From positions 806,001 to 870,000 of the forward strand of contig NZ_OBEL01000001.1 of assembly GCF_900215605.1 (NCBI RefSeq): a stretch of 64,000 bases of DNA. Direction: 5' to 3'. Under the pieces are notes generated by a model. That model was not told the DNA's origin. It saw only the letters and a list, made by a program, of their open reading frames with translations, and searched no databases. The DNA is from Cohaesibacter gelatinilyticus. GTDB lineage: Bacteria; Pseudomonadota; Alphaproteobacteria; Rhizobiales; Cohaesibacteraceae. Positions 33,127-43,117 of this stretch are shown piece after piece. Made by a program: the position numbers and the translations under genes. Positions within the stretch are counted from its first letter, which is position 1, and the number at the start of each line of letters is the position of its first letter.

Positions 33127-35004
33127 GTGGCAAATGAAGCTGACGACCACCCCAAAGGGGGTCGTACAGCTGTTGAACCTGCGTCTTCTTCCGCTACCAA
33201 AGGTAAGGCGGCAGAAGATAGAAGTGAAAGCAGGTCTCCTGTCACAAAAGGCGAGAGGACCGACAAGCGGGGCCCAAATGCGGGTCGCCGGTCTTCTGCG
33301 AATCGGCAGGAGCCTGATAGGCTTCACGGAAAATCCGGGTCCAAGGGGTCGGAGACCGGGCAGGCAGAGCAGCCCAAGTCCAAATCACGCCGCCGTAAAG
33401 GTAAGCGTAAACGTGGAGTTGTACCCGCAGCTCAGCAAAACAATCCTACTCGCCAGCCAGATAAGGTTGAGCGAGATAGTGGTGTTGGCTTCTCTCTCAA
33501 AAACAAATCCGCCTCTGGTGCAAACATTCAAGTAGATCAAGATCGCAAGGATCGTTCTTCGTCTGGCGAACAAGAACGCGGTGAAAGATCTGGTCGTGAT
33601 ACACGCCCAGCTCGTGATCAGAAACGGCATGGTCGCAAAGGCCGCCGCCGTGGTGGATCAGGTGAAGAACAACAGACACAACGGTCATCTCAAACCAGAC
33701 AAGATCGTTCGGAGCAAGAGAGTGGCGAACGTTCAGGTGAGCAACGCCGCCAGCATGGTGGTGATCATCGTGGCAATCGAGGTTCTCAACCGCGTGGTGC
33801 AAGACAGGGGCAATCTACTGGCAACAGAGGCCAGCAACGTCCTGATCGAACGGTTTATGCAGCGCTTGACCTCGGCACCAATAACTGCCGTTTGCTGGTT
33901 GCCGAACCTCATGGTCCGTCTTTCCGCGTGGTGGATTCCTTCTCGCGCATTGTGCGCTTGGGCGAAGGACTGTCCCAGACCGGGCGTCTTAGTAATGATG
34001 CGCAAGAACGTGCCATTGCAGCCCTCAAGATCTGTAAGTCAAAACTATCCTATCGCCGCGTCAAACGCTTCCGTCTGATTGCAACAGAAGCTTGCCGAAG
34101 GGCTTTCAATGGTGGCGCATTCCTGCATCGGGTTTATAAGGAAACAGGCCTGAAGCTGGAAATCGTCAATCGTGAGACAGAAGCACGTCTAGCTGTTGCC
34201 GGCTGTGCGTCTCTTGTACATCCGGAAGCGGAAGGGGTTGTTCTGTTTGATATTGGCGGCGGGTCTTCAGAGATTGTCTGGCTGGATCTGGATAAGATCG
34301 CCGAAGAAGACAAGCAGCCATTGCCAGGTGAAAAGCGTAATCGCCAGACCCGCCGTGCCATGCGCCGTTTGTCCGAGCGTATGCGCTGTTGGACTTCATT
34401 GCAGGTCGGTGTGGTTACGCTATCAGAAAAACATGGTGGACATGTTGTTACCAAAGAGCATTTTGAGGCCATGGTCTCTGAAGTGCGCGAAATGTTGCAT
34501 GAATTTGAAGAACGTGAAGCGCTGGCACATGCCATTCAGAACAAACATATCCATATGTTAGGGACCTCTGGGACGGTCACCACTCTTGCCGGGGTGCATC
34601 TGGGGCTGGAGCGCTATGATCGTAAACAGGTGGATGGAACCTGGCTCAGCGCCCATGAAGTGCGCTCCATGATCAGTCGTGTACTTGATATGGATTTTGA
34701 AGAACGGATCGCCAACCCTTGCATTGGACAGGATCGCGCTGATCTTGTACTGGCAGGTTGTGCTATTCTGGAAGCGCTTCATCGTGAATGGCCGTGCCCA
34801 CAACTGCGTGTGGCAGATCGCGGTTTACGCGAAGGAATCTTGATGGAGATGATGTTGGACGATGGTGTCTGGACACCGCAATCCGGCAAGAAACGCTCCG
34901 GAAAGAGCCGCCGTCCTCGTAGGCGTGGGGGCAGAGGCCATCGTGGACAATCGAGCCAGGCCTCAACCTCGCAAGGGCAGAGCAGCAGCTCGGATCAGGA
35001 CTAG
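33127..35004 (+). CDS. Ppx/GppA phosphatase with long basic disordered extensions
   Basis: A 625-aa protein with an actin-like Ppx/GppA domain at about residues 240-575. Family members hydrolyse inorganic polyphosphate and/or pppGpp. The domain begins YAALDLGTNNCRLLVAEP, followed by FRLIATEACRRA, FDIGGGSSEIVW and LGTSGTVTTLAG. Before it lie about 240 residues rich in Arg, Gln, Gly, Ser, Lys and Glu with no predicted fold. A shorter basic tail (RRPRRRGGRGHRGQSSQ) follows. These RGG-like tails suggest RNA or polyanion binding. GTG 33127 has GGAG upstream. It is followed by rlmE, a conserved alphaproteobacterial neighbourhood. Confidence 0.88.
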   Translation: MANEADDHPKGGRTAVEPASSSATKGKAAEDRSESRSPVTKGERTDKRGPNAGRRSSANRQEPDRLHGKSGSKGSETGQAEQPKSKSRRRKGKRKRGVVPAAQQNNPTRQPDKVERDSGVGFSLKNKSASGANIQVDQDRKDRSSSGEQERGERSGRDTRPARDQKRHGRKGRRRGGSGEEQQTQRSSQTRQDRSEQESGERSGEQRRQHGGDHRGNRGSQPRGARQGQSTGNRGQQRPDRTVYAALDLGTNNCRLLVAEPHGPSFRVVDSFSRIVRLGEGLSQTGRLSNDAQERAIAALKICKSKLSYRRVKRFRLIATEACRRAFNGGAFLHRVYKETGLKLEIVNRETEARLAVAGCASLVHPEAEGVVLFDIGGGSSEIVWLDLDKIAEEDKQPLPGEKRNRQTRRAMRRLSERMRCWTSLQVGVVTLSEKHGGHVVTKEHFEAMVSEVREMLHEFEEREALAHAIQNKHIHMLGTSGTVTTLAGVHLGLERYDRKQVDGTWLSAHEVRSMISRVLDMDFEERIANPCIGQDRADLVLAGCAILEALHREWPCPQLRVADRGLREGILMEMMLDDGVWTPQSGKKRSGKSRRPRRRGGRGHRGQSSQASTSQGQSSSSDQD

Positions 35005-35111
35005 TTTGCGTATCGTTGGATCGACTTCACAATCCAACCTAAAAGATTTGTGCGGCAAGGAGTTGGACCATCCAGGATGAAGTCGATTGACCTGGATAGG
35101 TGTAGAGTGTG

Positions 35112-35207
35112 TTCCCGAAAAGTTGAAGCACTTTTCGGATAAGAACTCGCTTTGGATCAAAGGGTTAAAGCACTACTCACGATTCAGCGATTGTGAGAAG
35201 TGCTTTA
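35112..35207. repeat. Dispersed palindromic repeat, copy A
   Basis: A two-hairpin unit between ppx and rlmE. Hairpin 1 is CCGAAAAGT-TGAAGC-ACTTTTCGG (35115-35138). Hairpin 2 pairs AAAGCACTnCTCAC with GTGAGAAGTGCTTT (35167-35206). The same two hairpins in the same order occur at 36105-36219, and a degraded hairpin 1 at 48685-48720. Confidence 0.8.
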
Positions 35208-35280
35208 AGAGTTTGACAGCATGTATGCAGGATCATATATCCGCAAAGACGTTGGTTGAGTGAAGACAGGAACGGGAATT

Positions 35281-36006
35281 ATGGCTAAGGGAAAAAGCGG
35301 CGGAGAAGGCCGGGACTCTCAAGGACATCGCGTTGAACGCGTGCGCGTGAAAACCGCGCGCGGCCGCCGGGCTTCCTCAACGCGCTGGCTCCAGCGTCAA
35401 TTGAATGATCCTTATGTTCAACGTGCCAAAAAAGAAGGATTCCGTTCACGTTCAACCTTCAAATTGATCGAGATGGACGACAAATATCAGTTCCTGAAAC
35501 CTGGCATGCGCGTGGTCGATCTTGGCTGCGCTCCTGGTGGTTGGTGTGATATCGCTGCTGGCCGGGTTCAATCCAACAGTGACAACCCGCTTGTGGTGGG
35601 AATTGATTATCTCGGCATGGACCCGATTGCGGGTGTACATGTCCTGCAAAAGGATTTTTTGGATGACGATGCCCCGCAAGCGTTGATGGACGCTCTTGGA
35701 GGTCATCCACCAGATATCGTTCTATCCGACATGGCAGCACCAACAACCGGACATAAGCAAACCGACCACCTGCGTACCGTGCATCTGTTTGAAGTCGCAG
35801 CACTTTTTGCCAAGGAAAATTTACGCCCGGGCGGTATTTTTCTGTCCAAGGTCTTCAAGGGAGGAACCGAGCACGACATGCTGGCGGAGCTGAAACGGGA
35901 TTATCAAAGCATCGCACATATCAAGCCACCGGCAAGCCGCAAGGAAAGCCCGGAAATGTATGTTTTTGCCAAGGGCTTCCGTGGTCGTAAGGAAGACGAG
36001 AAATAG
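35281..36006 (+). CDS. rlmE: RlmE, 23S rRNA 2'-O-methyltransferase (FtsJ/RrmJ)
   Basis: A 241-aa SAM-dependent enzyme that 2'-O-methylates U2552 (E. coli numbering) in the 23S rRNA A-loop during late 50S assembly. SAM motif I is [16 protein letters not shown]. The K-D-K-E catalytic tetrad is in [29 protein letters not shown] and RKESPEMY. The N-terminus is longer and more basic than in E. coli, as in other alphaproteobacteria. I start at ATG 35281 rather than GTG 35260. It follows ppx/gppA and is flanked on both sides by the palindromic repeat. Confidence 0.93.
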   Translation: MAKGKSGGEGRDSQGHRVERVRVKTARGRRASSTRWLQRQLNDPYVQRAKKEGFRSRSTFKLIEMDDKYQFLKPGMRVVDLGCAPGGWCDIAAGRVQSNSDNPLVVGIDYLGMDPIAGVHVLQKDFLDDDAPQALMDALGGHPPDIVLSDMAAPTTGHKQTDHLRTVHLFEVAALFAKENLRPGGIFLSKVFKGGTEHDMLAELKRDYQSIAHIKPPASRKESPEMYVFAKGFRGRKEDEK

Positions 36007-36339
36007 GGTGGCTAGCTTAGCCTGATCGGCGAGCTTTGATCGAGTCCTTCATCAAAGAATTTACGTAGTTGCGATGTGATAGCCTGTTGATCCGCAACGC
36101 TACAGCGAGTTCTTATCCGATCCGAAAAGTTGAAGCACTTTTCGGATCGGATAAGAACTCGCTTTAAATAGAAGAATTAAAGCACTGCTCGCGATTCAAC
36201 AATTGTGAGAAGTGCTTTCGTGAACGCAAAGTTGCCATACCAATTCCCAAGGGAGAAACAACTTTTTCTTCTGCCCCTTTGGTGTTCAGACCTGATACCG
36301 TGCCCAAAACCTATTTCTAGTCTCAAGGATCGTTTGGCA
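36007..36339. other. Intergenic region carrying repeat copy B
   Basis: These 333 bp after rlmE contain the palindromic repeat B and the leader of the CoA-transferase gene (AAGGA ten bases before ATG 36340). No other gene is seen. Confidence 0.5.
36105..36219. repeat. Dispersed palindromic repeat, copy B
   Basis: The best-preserved copy. Hairpin 1 is a perfect 26-bp inverted repeat (36105-36130 with 36137-36162) around loop TGAAGC, containing the copy A core. Hairpin 2 (36178-36218) pairs AAAGCACTnCTC with GAGAAGTGCTTT. Copies A and B bracket rlmE. Confidence 0.85.
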
Positions 36340-37473
36340 ATGGTTTCCATACCTTCACGTCATGATCAACCTTTGACAGGCCTGTTGGTCGTATCGCTGG
36401 AGCAGGCGGTTGCCGCACCGACCTGTAGTGTCAAACTGGCTGATGCCGGAGCCCGCGTCATCAAGATCGAGCGCGAGGAAGGGGATCCCGCCCGAAAATA
36501 TGATGAAGCAGTGAAGGGAACTAGCGCCTATTTCGCCTGGCTTAATCGTGGCAAGGAAAGTGCAGTTCTGGATATCAAGACTGAACCAGACATGGAGCTG
36601 CTCCACAAGATGCTGGAGAGGGCAGATGTGTTTATTCAAAACTTTGCGCCCGGAGCAACCAAGCGTTTGGGCCTTGGCGGCGAAGAGTTAACCGCCAGAT
36701 ATCCAAAATTGATTGTCGTCGATATCTATGGGTATGGTCAGGATAGTGCATATCGGGATATGCGGGCCTACGATATGCTGGTGCAGGCCGAGAGTGGCAT
36801 CTGCACGGTGACAGGTACGCCAGATGAAGCGGTGAAAGTTGGCGTATCAATTGCTGATATTGGCACCGGCATGGTTGCCCACGCATTGGTGCTGGAAGCC
36901 TTGATTGGGCGGGGTATCACCGGAAAAGGCAAGCATATCAAGGTGGCGATGTTTGATTGCATGGCCGATTGGATGTCAGTGCCGTTACTCTATCAAGATT
37001 ATCTGGATCATGAGACCACAAGAAACGGCCTCTCGCATGCCGTCATCTATCCTTATACCAAGATTGCCTGCAAGGATGGCGATCTGGTGATCGCCATTCA
37101 GAATCATTCTGAATGGTTGCGTCTCTGTGAAGGTGTGTTGGAACGTCCAGATCTTCCCACAAATCCTCTGTTTGAAACCAATCCCAGGCGAAGTGAAAAT
37201 CGCCTCACCTTGGATGAAGAGATCAATCCCATTTTCGCCGGCTGGACGCGGAAGGAAGCAATCGAACGTCTGATCAAGCATAAGATTGCTTGGTCTCGTG
37301 TTACAAAACTCGAAGAATTGCCTGGCCATCCTGCTCTGAAGCGCGGTGAATCTATTCTTCCAAATGATAAGGCTTTCTCTTTGCCTTTGCCACCGGGGCG
37401 TGAACGGTTGGATTATAAAAAGATCCCAGCCCTTGGGGCGCACACAGAGGCAGTCAGGTTGGAATTCAGCTGA
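36340..37473 (+). CDS. CaiB/BaiF-type family III CoA-transferase
   Basis: A 377-aa family III CoA-transferase, which moves CoA between carboxylic acids through an aspartyl-CoA anhydride. The N-terminal block LTGLLVVSLEQAVAAPTCSVKLADAGARVIKIER and the middle GYGQDSAYRDMRAYDMLVQAESG, with the candidate catalytic Asp near residue 144, are typical. GKGKHIKVAMFDCMADWM and NHSEWLRLCEGVL follow. The ATG at 36340 is chosen; upstream reading would run through the palindromic repeat. It appears monocistronic with no pathway genes nearby, so the acyl substrate is unknown; mesaconate or similar dicarboxylates are only possibilities. Confidence 0.85.
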   Translation: MVSIPSRHDQPLTGLLVVSLEQAVAAPTCSVKLADAGARVIKIEREEGDPARKYDEAVKGTSAYFAWLNRGKESAVLDIKTEPDMELLHKMLERADVFIQNFAPGATKRLGLGGEELTARYPKLIVVDIYGYGQDSAYRDMRAYDMLVQAESGICTVTGTPDEAVKVGVSIADIGTGMVAHALVLEALIGRGITGKGKHIKVAMFDCMADWMSVPLLYQDYLDHETTRNGLSHAVIYPYTKIACKDGDLVIAIQNHSEWLRLCEGVLERPDLPTNPLFETNPRRSENRLTLDEEINPIFAGWTRKEAIERLIKHKIAWSRVTKLEELPGHPALKRGESILPNDKAFSLPLPPGRERLDYKKIPALGAHTEAVRLEFS

Positions 37474-37692
37474 TCGATCTGGTCGATCACACTGGCTATC
37501 AATGTGAACCGGTTTTGATGATTATATCGCATATCTTCGAGTTCTGTTGTTGTAAAGAACCTGTGTGAATGGGACTTAATACTTGTTCCTTGATTAAAAA
37601 TGCATAGACTTTAAATAATTGCCCCTCTGCGTTGATTGCGCAGGTTATTGAATGCAGAAATATAAGAACAACAATCAGTTGGAGAAAAGCCA

Positions 37693-38982
37693 ATGTGCTT
37701 GCTGCCACGTACCTCTACTATGTCTCGATATATAACGTTCGGTTCTGTCCTGATGCTTGCCGGGTTGCTTTCTGCTTGTGATCAGGGCAGCGATACCCAA
37801 GGGAACAGTGAGTTGATGGTGAGACCTGTGAAAGCTTTCACATTGGCTGGAGAAGAGGCGGTAATCCGACGAAATTATCCGGCAACGGTTCTTCCCGCAC
37901 AGCAAGTGGATTTATCGTTCCGCGTCTCGGGTCAGATTGTTGAATTGCCTATTCGAGCGGCCCAACAAGTCGAAAAAGGCCAGATCGTTGCCAAATTGGA
38001 TACCCGTGATCTGAAGAACACGATTGCGCAGCTGGAAAGCCAGCTTGAACAGGCGCAAGCCAATTTGGCCGCTATGGCGAGTGGGGCTCGCGCTGAGGAT
38101 GTTGCAGCTTTGAAAGCAGCACAAGAGGCAGCTCAAGCGAAAACTGATGCGGCAGCTCAACAGGTCGAGAGGTCCAAGACACTGTTTAGCCGTGGTGTGA
38201 TTACCAAGGCCCAATTGGACAATGATACAACCTCTCTAACCGTCGCCAAGGCTGAGTTGGAAAGTCGCCGACAGGAACTGATCAAAGGGCAGGCAGGTTC
38301 CCGTCCGGAAGAAATCAACGCTCAAGAAGCTGGCATCAAGGGATTGCAGGCCCAGATACAGGCGGCACAAAACAACCTGGCAGATGCAACGCTACGTACT
38401 CCCTTTGCCGGCGTGATTGCCAAACGTCAGGTCGACAATTTCGTTAATGTGCAGGCGAAAGAATCCATCGCTATTTTGCAAAAACTGGATCGTCTTGATC
38501 TGGTTCTGGACATTCCTGCAACCGATGTTGCTCGCTTCTCCAACAAGAAAAACCCGGATGTAAAAGCAACCCTGGATGCGTTACCAGATCAGGCATTCGA
38601 TGTGAAGTTGGTTGACTTCTCCACTCAGGCCGATGCCGCAACCCAAACCTTCCGTGCTCGCGTTTCCATAGCGCCGCCAGATGACATCACGATCCTTCCT
38701 GGTATGACGGGAAGGATCTGGGTGGTCGAAAAATTGAAAGGGCAATCTGTACTTTCCATCCCGGTAACAGGGCTGGCATCCGAGCCAGACGGCAGTGCCT
38801 TCGTTTGGGTTATTGGGCAAGATAAAAAAGTTAGCAAACGGTCTGTAAAAGCTGGTCAGATCACTGGCGCAGATGTTGCAATCCTCGAAGGTTTGAAAGC
38901 TGGTGAAATGATTGCCAGTGCTGGCATCTCGGCTCTGCAAGCTGGCCAGATGGTCAACCCCGTCACCGTGATCGGGGAATGA
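37693..38982 (+). CDS. RND efflux periplasmic adaptor lipoprotein
   Basis: A 429-aa membrane fusion protein of the HlyD/AcrA family. An N-terminal lipoprotein signal ends in lipobox LLSAC. The order is barrel-sandwich/lipoyl half (VDLSFRVSGQIVELPI), a long alpha-helical hairpin with coiled-coil composition (about residues 105-215, Ala/Gln/Glu-rich), the second lipoyl half (ATLRTPFAGVIAKRQVDNFVNV), and beta-barrel/MP domains. GGAG nine bases upstream supports ATG 37693. It is 4 bp before the RND permease gene. No outer-membrane TolC gene is adjacent, so a shared channel is likely. Confidence 0.9.
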   Translation: MCLLPRTSTMSRYITFGSVLMLAGLLSACDQGSDTQGNSELMVRPVKAFTLAGEEAVIRRNYPATVLPAQQVDLSFRVSGQIVELPIRAAQQVEKGQIVAKLDTRDLKNTIAQLESQLEQAQANLAAMASGARAEDVAALKAAQEAAQAKTDAAAQQVERSKTLFSRGVITKAQLDNDTTSLTVAKAELESRRQELIKGQAGSRPEEINAQEAGIKGLQAQIQAAQNNLADATLRTPFAGVIAKRQVDNFVNVQAKESIAILQKLDRLDLVLDIPATDVARFSNKKNPDVKATLDALPDQAFDVKLVDFSTQADAATQTFRARVSIAPPDDITILPGMTGRIWVVEKLKGQSVLSIPVTGLASEPDGSAFVWVIGQDKKVSKRSVKAGQITGADVAILEGLKAGEMIASAGISALQAGQMVNPVTVIGE

Positions 38983-38986
38983 CATC

Positions 38987-41900
38987 ATGGATCTCGCTAA
39001 GTTTGCTATTGAGAAGAGACTTGTCAGCGCTTTGCTGACATTGGTCATTCTCCTTCTGGGCTATGTTTCCTATACATCCTTGCCGCGTTTTGAAGATCCC
39101 GAGTTCATTATTCGCTCGGCACAGGTCATCACACCTTATTCAGGCGCTTCGGCCGAGGAAGTCTCGGAAGAAGTCACAGACGTAATCGAGACAGCAATAC
39201 AGCAGCTTGCTGGCATCAAAAAGGTAACTTCAACTTCATCCGCTGGTCTGTCGAAGGTTACGGTTGAATTCACCATTGCAGCTGCGAAAACCCGCGATAT
39301 TCTGGCGCAGAAATTCACTCAGCTTCGAGCCAAGATTTCTGATACCGAGCGCCAACTGCCTCCCAATGCAGGCACGCCTCAAGTCTATGACGATTATGGC
39401 GATGTCTATGCTCAATATTATGCCGTGACAGGTGACGGATATTCCCTATCGGAAATCCATCATTATCTGGATACGCTCCAACGTGAGTTGGTATTGGTTA
39501 AAGGGGTATCCAAGGTCATTCAGATTGGAGTGCCACAAGAAATTATCTATGTGAACTATCAGCCATCCCGTCTGATCCAGCTTGGACTTTCAGCGAGCCA
39601 AATTGCACAAGTGCTCGAAGGGCAAAATCTTGTCGTATCCGGCGGTAGTGTGAAAGCAGGCAATTTGCGCGTGGTGTTCCGCCCAGGTGCTGCAGTGTCC
39701 TCGCTTCAGTCTCTGGAGGAACTGGTGATCTCCGATCCCAAAGGCGGCCGTTCTTTCCGCCTGAAAGATATCGCGACGGTTACCCGAGGTATCAAGGATC
39801 CCATCAGCAAACGTCTTTATCGCGATGGGAAGCCAGCCATTGGTTTGGCAATCTCCAACGTGCTCGGTGGCAATGTTGTAGAAATGGGCGATGCGGTCAG
39901 AGCCCGGATCAAGGAGCTGGAAAGCTTGCGCCCGGTTGGTATTGATATCATTCCGGTCTCAGAGCAGAGCGAAAGTGTACGGATCTCCGTCAACGACTTT
40001 GTGCTTAACGTCGTGATGGCCCTTGGTATTGTGGTCGGTACCTTGCTTCTCTTTATGGGCATTCGTTCCGGTCTGCTCATGGGGGGTATTCTACTTGTGA
40101 CCGTTGCAGGTACTTTGCTTGGCATGAACCTCTATGGCCTTGATATGCAGCGTATCTCACTTGGCGCGTTGATCATTGCGCTTGGTATGCTGGTCGATAA
40201 TGCCATTGTCGTGGTGGAAGGCACCTTGGTGCGCATTCATAAGGGGGAGAGCCCGGCCAGTGCTGCGGTAGCGGTTGTCAATCAAACCAAGTGGCCTTTG
40301 CTTGGTGGAACCGTGGTTGGATTTTTGGCATTCTCACCTATTGGCTTCTCGCCAGATGGAACCGGGGAATATGCCGGGTCTCTCTTCTGGACCATCTCCA
40401 TTGCGCTGCTCTTCAGCTGGCTGATCGCAATCTGGCTGACGCCTTATTATTGCACGGTGATGCTAAAGGGTGAAAAAGCTTCAAAGAATGCAGAAGGAGA
40501 GCAGGAAGGCGCGTTTCTCGCCGCATATCGGAAGCTTCTGACATTTGCACTGCACTATCGCTATGTCACCATCATCTTGGCATTTGGACTGCTCGGCTTA
40601 TCCTTTGCTGCAACTCCCTATATGAAGCAAGGTTTCTTCCCGTCATCGACACGAGCACAATTCGTTGTCGATTACTTCCTTCCGGAAGGGACTGACATCG
40701 AGCAAACTCAAAACGACACGGCAAAAATCGCTGAGCATATTCGAGGGCTTCCCGGTGTTACCGGAACCAACCGCATGGCTGGGGGTGGTCATCCGCGCTT
40801 CATGTTGATCTATGATGCTGGCAGCGACAACAATGCGTATGGGCAGATCTTGGTGGATGTAAAAGGGTATGAAGATATCGATCCACTTCTCACCTCGGTG
40901 AGGGAATATATCGAAGCCAACTTCCCGGCAGCTTTCACCAAGGTTTGGAAATTCAAACTGGGCCCAGGTGGCGGCAGTGCAATTGAAGCCAAATTTACCG
41001 GTCAGGATTCTGTTGTCTTGCGTGAATTGTCAGAGCAAGCAAAGAGGATCTATGCCGAGGCTGGTGCCGTTGCAGTTAAGGATGATTGGCGTGAAATGGT
41101 CAAGGTGATCCGCCCTCGCATCCGCGAGGAGAATATGCGCCGTCTTGGCCTAACCCAGGGTGATATCACCAAGGCGATTGCTGCCCATTTCTCTGGTACT
41201 GCCATTGGCGTTTATCGCGAAGGGGATGAGTTGCAACAGATCCTGTTCCGTCCGGATGAAGCGGATAGAAAAGGTGCGGAAACATTGCAAACCATCCAGA
41301 TTTTCAACTCTGGTACGGGCAAATATATCCCGATCACACAAGTGGTCGAGAGTTTCGATACCGAATTGGAAAATGCCCAGCTCTTGCGAGAAAATCGCGC
41401 CCTGGCGATCAAGGCGCAAGCTGATCCGGCACCAGGCGATAATGCGACGGACTTGTTTGCTCGTGTAAAAGGCAAGGTGGAAGCTATTGACTTGCCTGTT
41501 GGCTACAATCTGAAATGGGGTGGTGAGTCTGGTGATAGTGCCGAAGCCAATGCTGGTCTTGCCTCCACCATGCCGCTCGGGTTCGGTGCCATGGTTTTGG
41601 TGGTCTTCCTGCTCTTCAACGCCGTTCGCCAGCCAGTCATCATATGGTTGACAGTGCCGTTAATTGGTGTCGGTATCATCTGGGGATTAATTGTCACCGG
41701 AACCGCTTTGGAATTCATGGGCATTCTGGCCGTACTCAGCCTCACTGGCATGCTGATCAAGAATGCCATTGTTCTGATCGATCAGACGGACTTGGAAATT
41801 TCAGAAGGCAAACCACGCTTGAGTGCTGTGATCGACTCTTCTGTCAGTCGTGTGCGCCCGGTGAGCCTTGGAGTTTTGACAACTGTCCTTGGTGTTGTGC

Positions 41901-42049
41901 CGCTTTTGTGGGATCCATTCTTCAAAAGTCTTGCGGTGGTCATCATCTTCGGCCTGTCATTTGCAACGCTTCTGACACTGATTGTTGTCCCAACACTTTA
42001 TTCGGTCTTCTTCCGAGTGAAAGGTGACGAGACAGTGAAAGAAGGCTAG
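38987..42049 (+). CDS. RND efflux transporter permease (HAE1-like)
   Basis: A 1020-aa inner-membrane proton-driven efflux pump with 12 membrane helices and two large periplasmic loops. The TM4 proton-relay region reads GMLVDNAIVVVEG, with one Asp of the usual pair replaced by Asn, as in some HAE1 branches. Other conserved blocks are RFEDPEF near the start, WLTPYYCTVML after helix 6, and LTGMLIKNAIVLIDQ in the second half. Drug, solvent or bile-type substrates are typical; none is predictable here. It ends 22 bp before a strong bidirectional terminator. Confidence 0.93.
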   Translation: MDLAKFAIEKRLVSALLTLVILLLGYVSYTSLPRFEDPEFIIRSAQVITPYSGASAEEVSEEVTDVIETAIQQLAGIKKVTSTSSAGLSKVTVEFTIAAAKTRDILAQKFTQLRAKISDTERQLPPNAGTPQVYDDYGDVYAQYYAVTGDGYSLSEIHHYLDTLQRELVLVKGVSKVIQIGVPQEIIYVNYQPSRLIQLGLSASQIAQVLEGQNLVVSGGSVKAGNLRVVFRPGAAVSSLQSLEELVISDPKGGRSFRLKDIATVTRGIKDPISKRLYRDGKPAIGLAISNVLGGNVVEMGDAVRARIKELESLRPVGIDIIPVSEQSESVRISVNDFVLNVVMALGIVVGTLLLFMGIRSGLLMGGILLVTVAGTLLGMNLYGLDMQRISLGALIIALGMLVDNAIVVVEGTLVRIHKGESPASAAVAVVNQTKWPLLGGTVVGFLAFSPIGFSPDGTGEYAGSLFWTISIALLFSWLIAIWLTPYYCTVMLKGEKASKNAEGEQEGAFLAAYRKLLTFALHYRYVTIILAFGLLGLSFAATPYMKQGFFPSSTRAQFVVDYFLPEGTDIEQTQNDTAKIAEHIRGLPGVTGTNRMAGGGHPRFMLIYDAGSDNNAYGQILVDVKGYEDIDPLLTSVREYIEANFPAAFTKVWKFKLGPGGGSAIEAKFTGQDSVVLRELSEQAKRIYAEAGAVAVKDDWREMVKVIRPRIREENMRRLGLTQGDITKAIAAHFSGTAIGVYREGDELQQILFRPDEADRKGAETLQTIQIFNSGTGKYIPITQVVESFDTELENAQLLRENRALAIKAQADPAPGDNATDLFARVKGKVEAIDLPVGYNLKWGGESGDSAEANAGLASTMPLGFGAMVLVVFLLFNAVRQPVIIWLTVPLIGVGIIWGLIVTGTALEFMGILAVLSLTGMLIKNAIVLIDQTDLEISEGKPRLSAVIDSSVSRVRPVSLGVLTTVLGVVPLLWDPFFKSLAVVIIFGLSFATLLTLIVVPTLYSVFFRVKGDETVKEG

Positions 42050-42070
42050 CTGACAAATCAGATACCAGAG

Positions 42071-42098
42071 AAAAAGGCGGGAAATTTCCCGCCTTTTT
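42071..42098. terminator. Bidirectional terminator between RND and NosL/ABC operons
   Basis: A perfect 28-bp palindrome with core GGCGGGAAATTTCCCGCC, flanked by A-runs on the left and T-runs on the right, gives a terminator in both directions. It separates converging genes that end at 42049 and 42110. Confidence 0.9.
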
Positions 42099-42109
42099 GC
42101 TGTTTGCTC

Positions 42110-43117
42110 TTAATGAAAGAGTACCAGACGTGAGCTCATGATCGCAAAGAGACAAAGCGCGACGAAGGCCCCAAAGCCCGTCAATGACCAGACAAGACAG
42201 CGCTGGATGGTTGCTGGCAAGACTGGCGTCAGGCTGGATGATGTCAGAGCCCCTATCGGCAGGGACAAAACACCTGATGCCATTCCGAAGGATGTTCCAA
42301 GGAACAATGTCAGATAGAGCCCATAGCCAATATAATGATATTCTGCTTTCAGGATACAGAAGGGACAATGGTGATATGGCTGCGCATAGATGTATGGTGC
42401 AACCACCGAGATGATTGCGATGATCGAGCCGATAAAAAATAGCAGCGATAACGGTCCATAGAGAAGACCAAGTTGGGGCTGCTTCCAGACGACCAATCCA
42501 ACCATCATCAGAAATGCAAAGCCTCCAAACAAGACTACGAGGGATGAGGTTGGAGAGAGCGAAGAAAGTGCTGCCTCTACACCAGATGTTTCAGGTGTGA
42601 ACAGGCGCGAGCAGCAAGAGGTGATGACGTTGGGATCCAGCTCGTAAAAATAGGCGAACTGAAGTCCACCTGCGATCAGCAGAACTGGAGCAAGGCCAAT
42701 CAGAACACCATACTTGAACCGGGTGAGCGGATAATCCCGTCCTTTGCTGTCGATATGATTGAGGATCAACCAGACAGAGGCACCGAAGAATCCGACAAGC
42801 TTGAAGAGAAGGGCAGGGAAGCCAAACTCGTTCATGTTCAACGTGCCAACCGCACACATGGCCCCGACGAACAGAACCGCCATTTGGTCTGCATTATAGA
42901 CAAACAGCAAGAGGCCACCCAATTCCAATATCATGACAAAACGCAGAGCCGTGGAAACCAGATAGGTCTTGCGCTCCATCCTGATTTGATTGGAATGACC
43001 GCTGGATACATCCCAATTGCGTAGAACACTCCAGGCAAACCACGCTGCCCATACAAGTGTAAGGCTGGAGAGAAGAGAGGCCAGGAGCAGCGCAAGGATG
43101 GTGCTTTGAAAGATCAT
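42110..43117 (-). CDS. Polytopic membrane protein with SCC and HHCPFC motifs
   Basis: A 335-aa membrane protein with about nine hydrophobic segments and no family name that I can assign. Two Cys motifs stand out: ITSCCSRLF in the middle and PYHHCPFCILKAEYHYIGY later. Both look periplasm-facing or membrane-surface exposed. A CxxC next to paired His could bind metal or cycle a disulfide, loosely as in VKOR or DsbB-like proteins, but the overall sequence is not those. It is the last gene of the NosL/ABC operon, with its start overlapping the ATPase gene end by 4 bp, so it likely works with the transporter. Confidence 0.6.
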   Translation of the reverse strand: MIFQSTILALLLASLLSSLTLVWAAWFAWSVLRNWDVSSGHSNQIRMERKTYLVSTALRFVMILELGGLLLFVYNADQMAVLFVGAMCAVGTLNMNEFGFPALLFKLVGFFGASVWLILNHIDSKGRDYPLTRFKYGVLIGLAPVLLIAGGLQFAYFYELDPNVITSCCSRLFTPETSGVEAALSSLSPTSSLVVLFGGFAFLMMVGLVVWKQPQLGLLYGPLSLLFFIGSIIAIISVVAPYIYAQPYHHCPFCILKAEYHYIGYGLYLTLFLGTSFGMASGVLSLPIGALTSSSLTPVLPATIQRCLVWSLTGFGAFVALCLFAIMSSRLVLFH

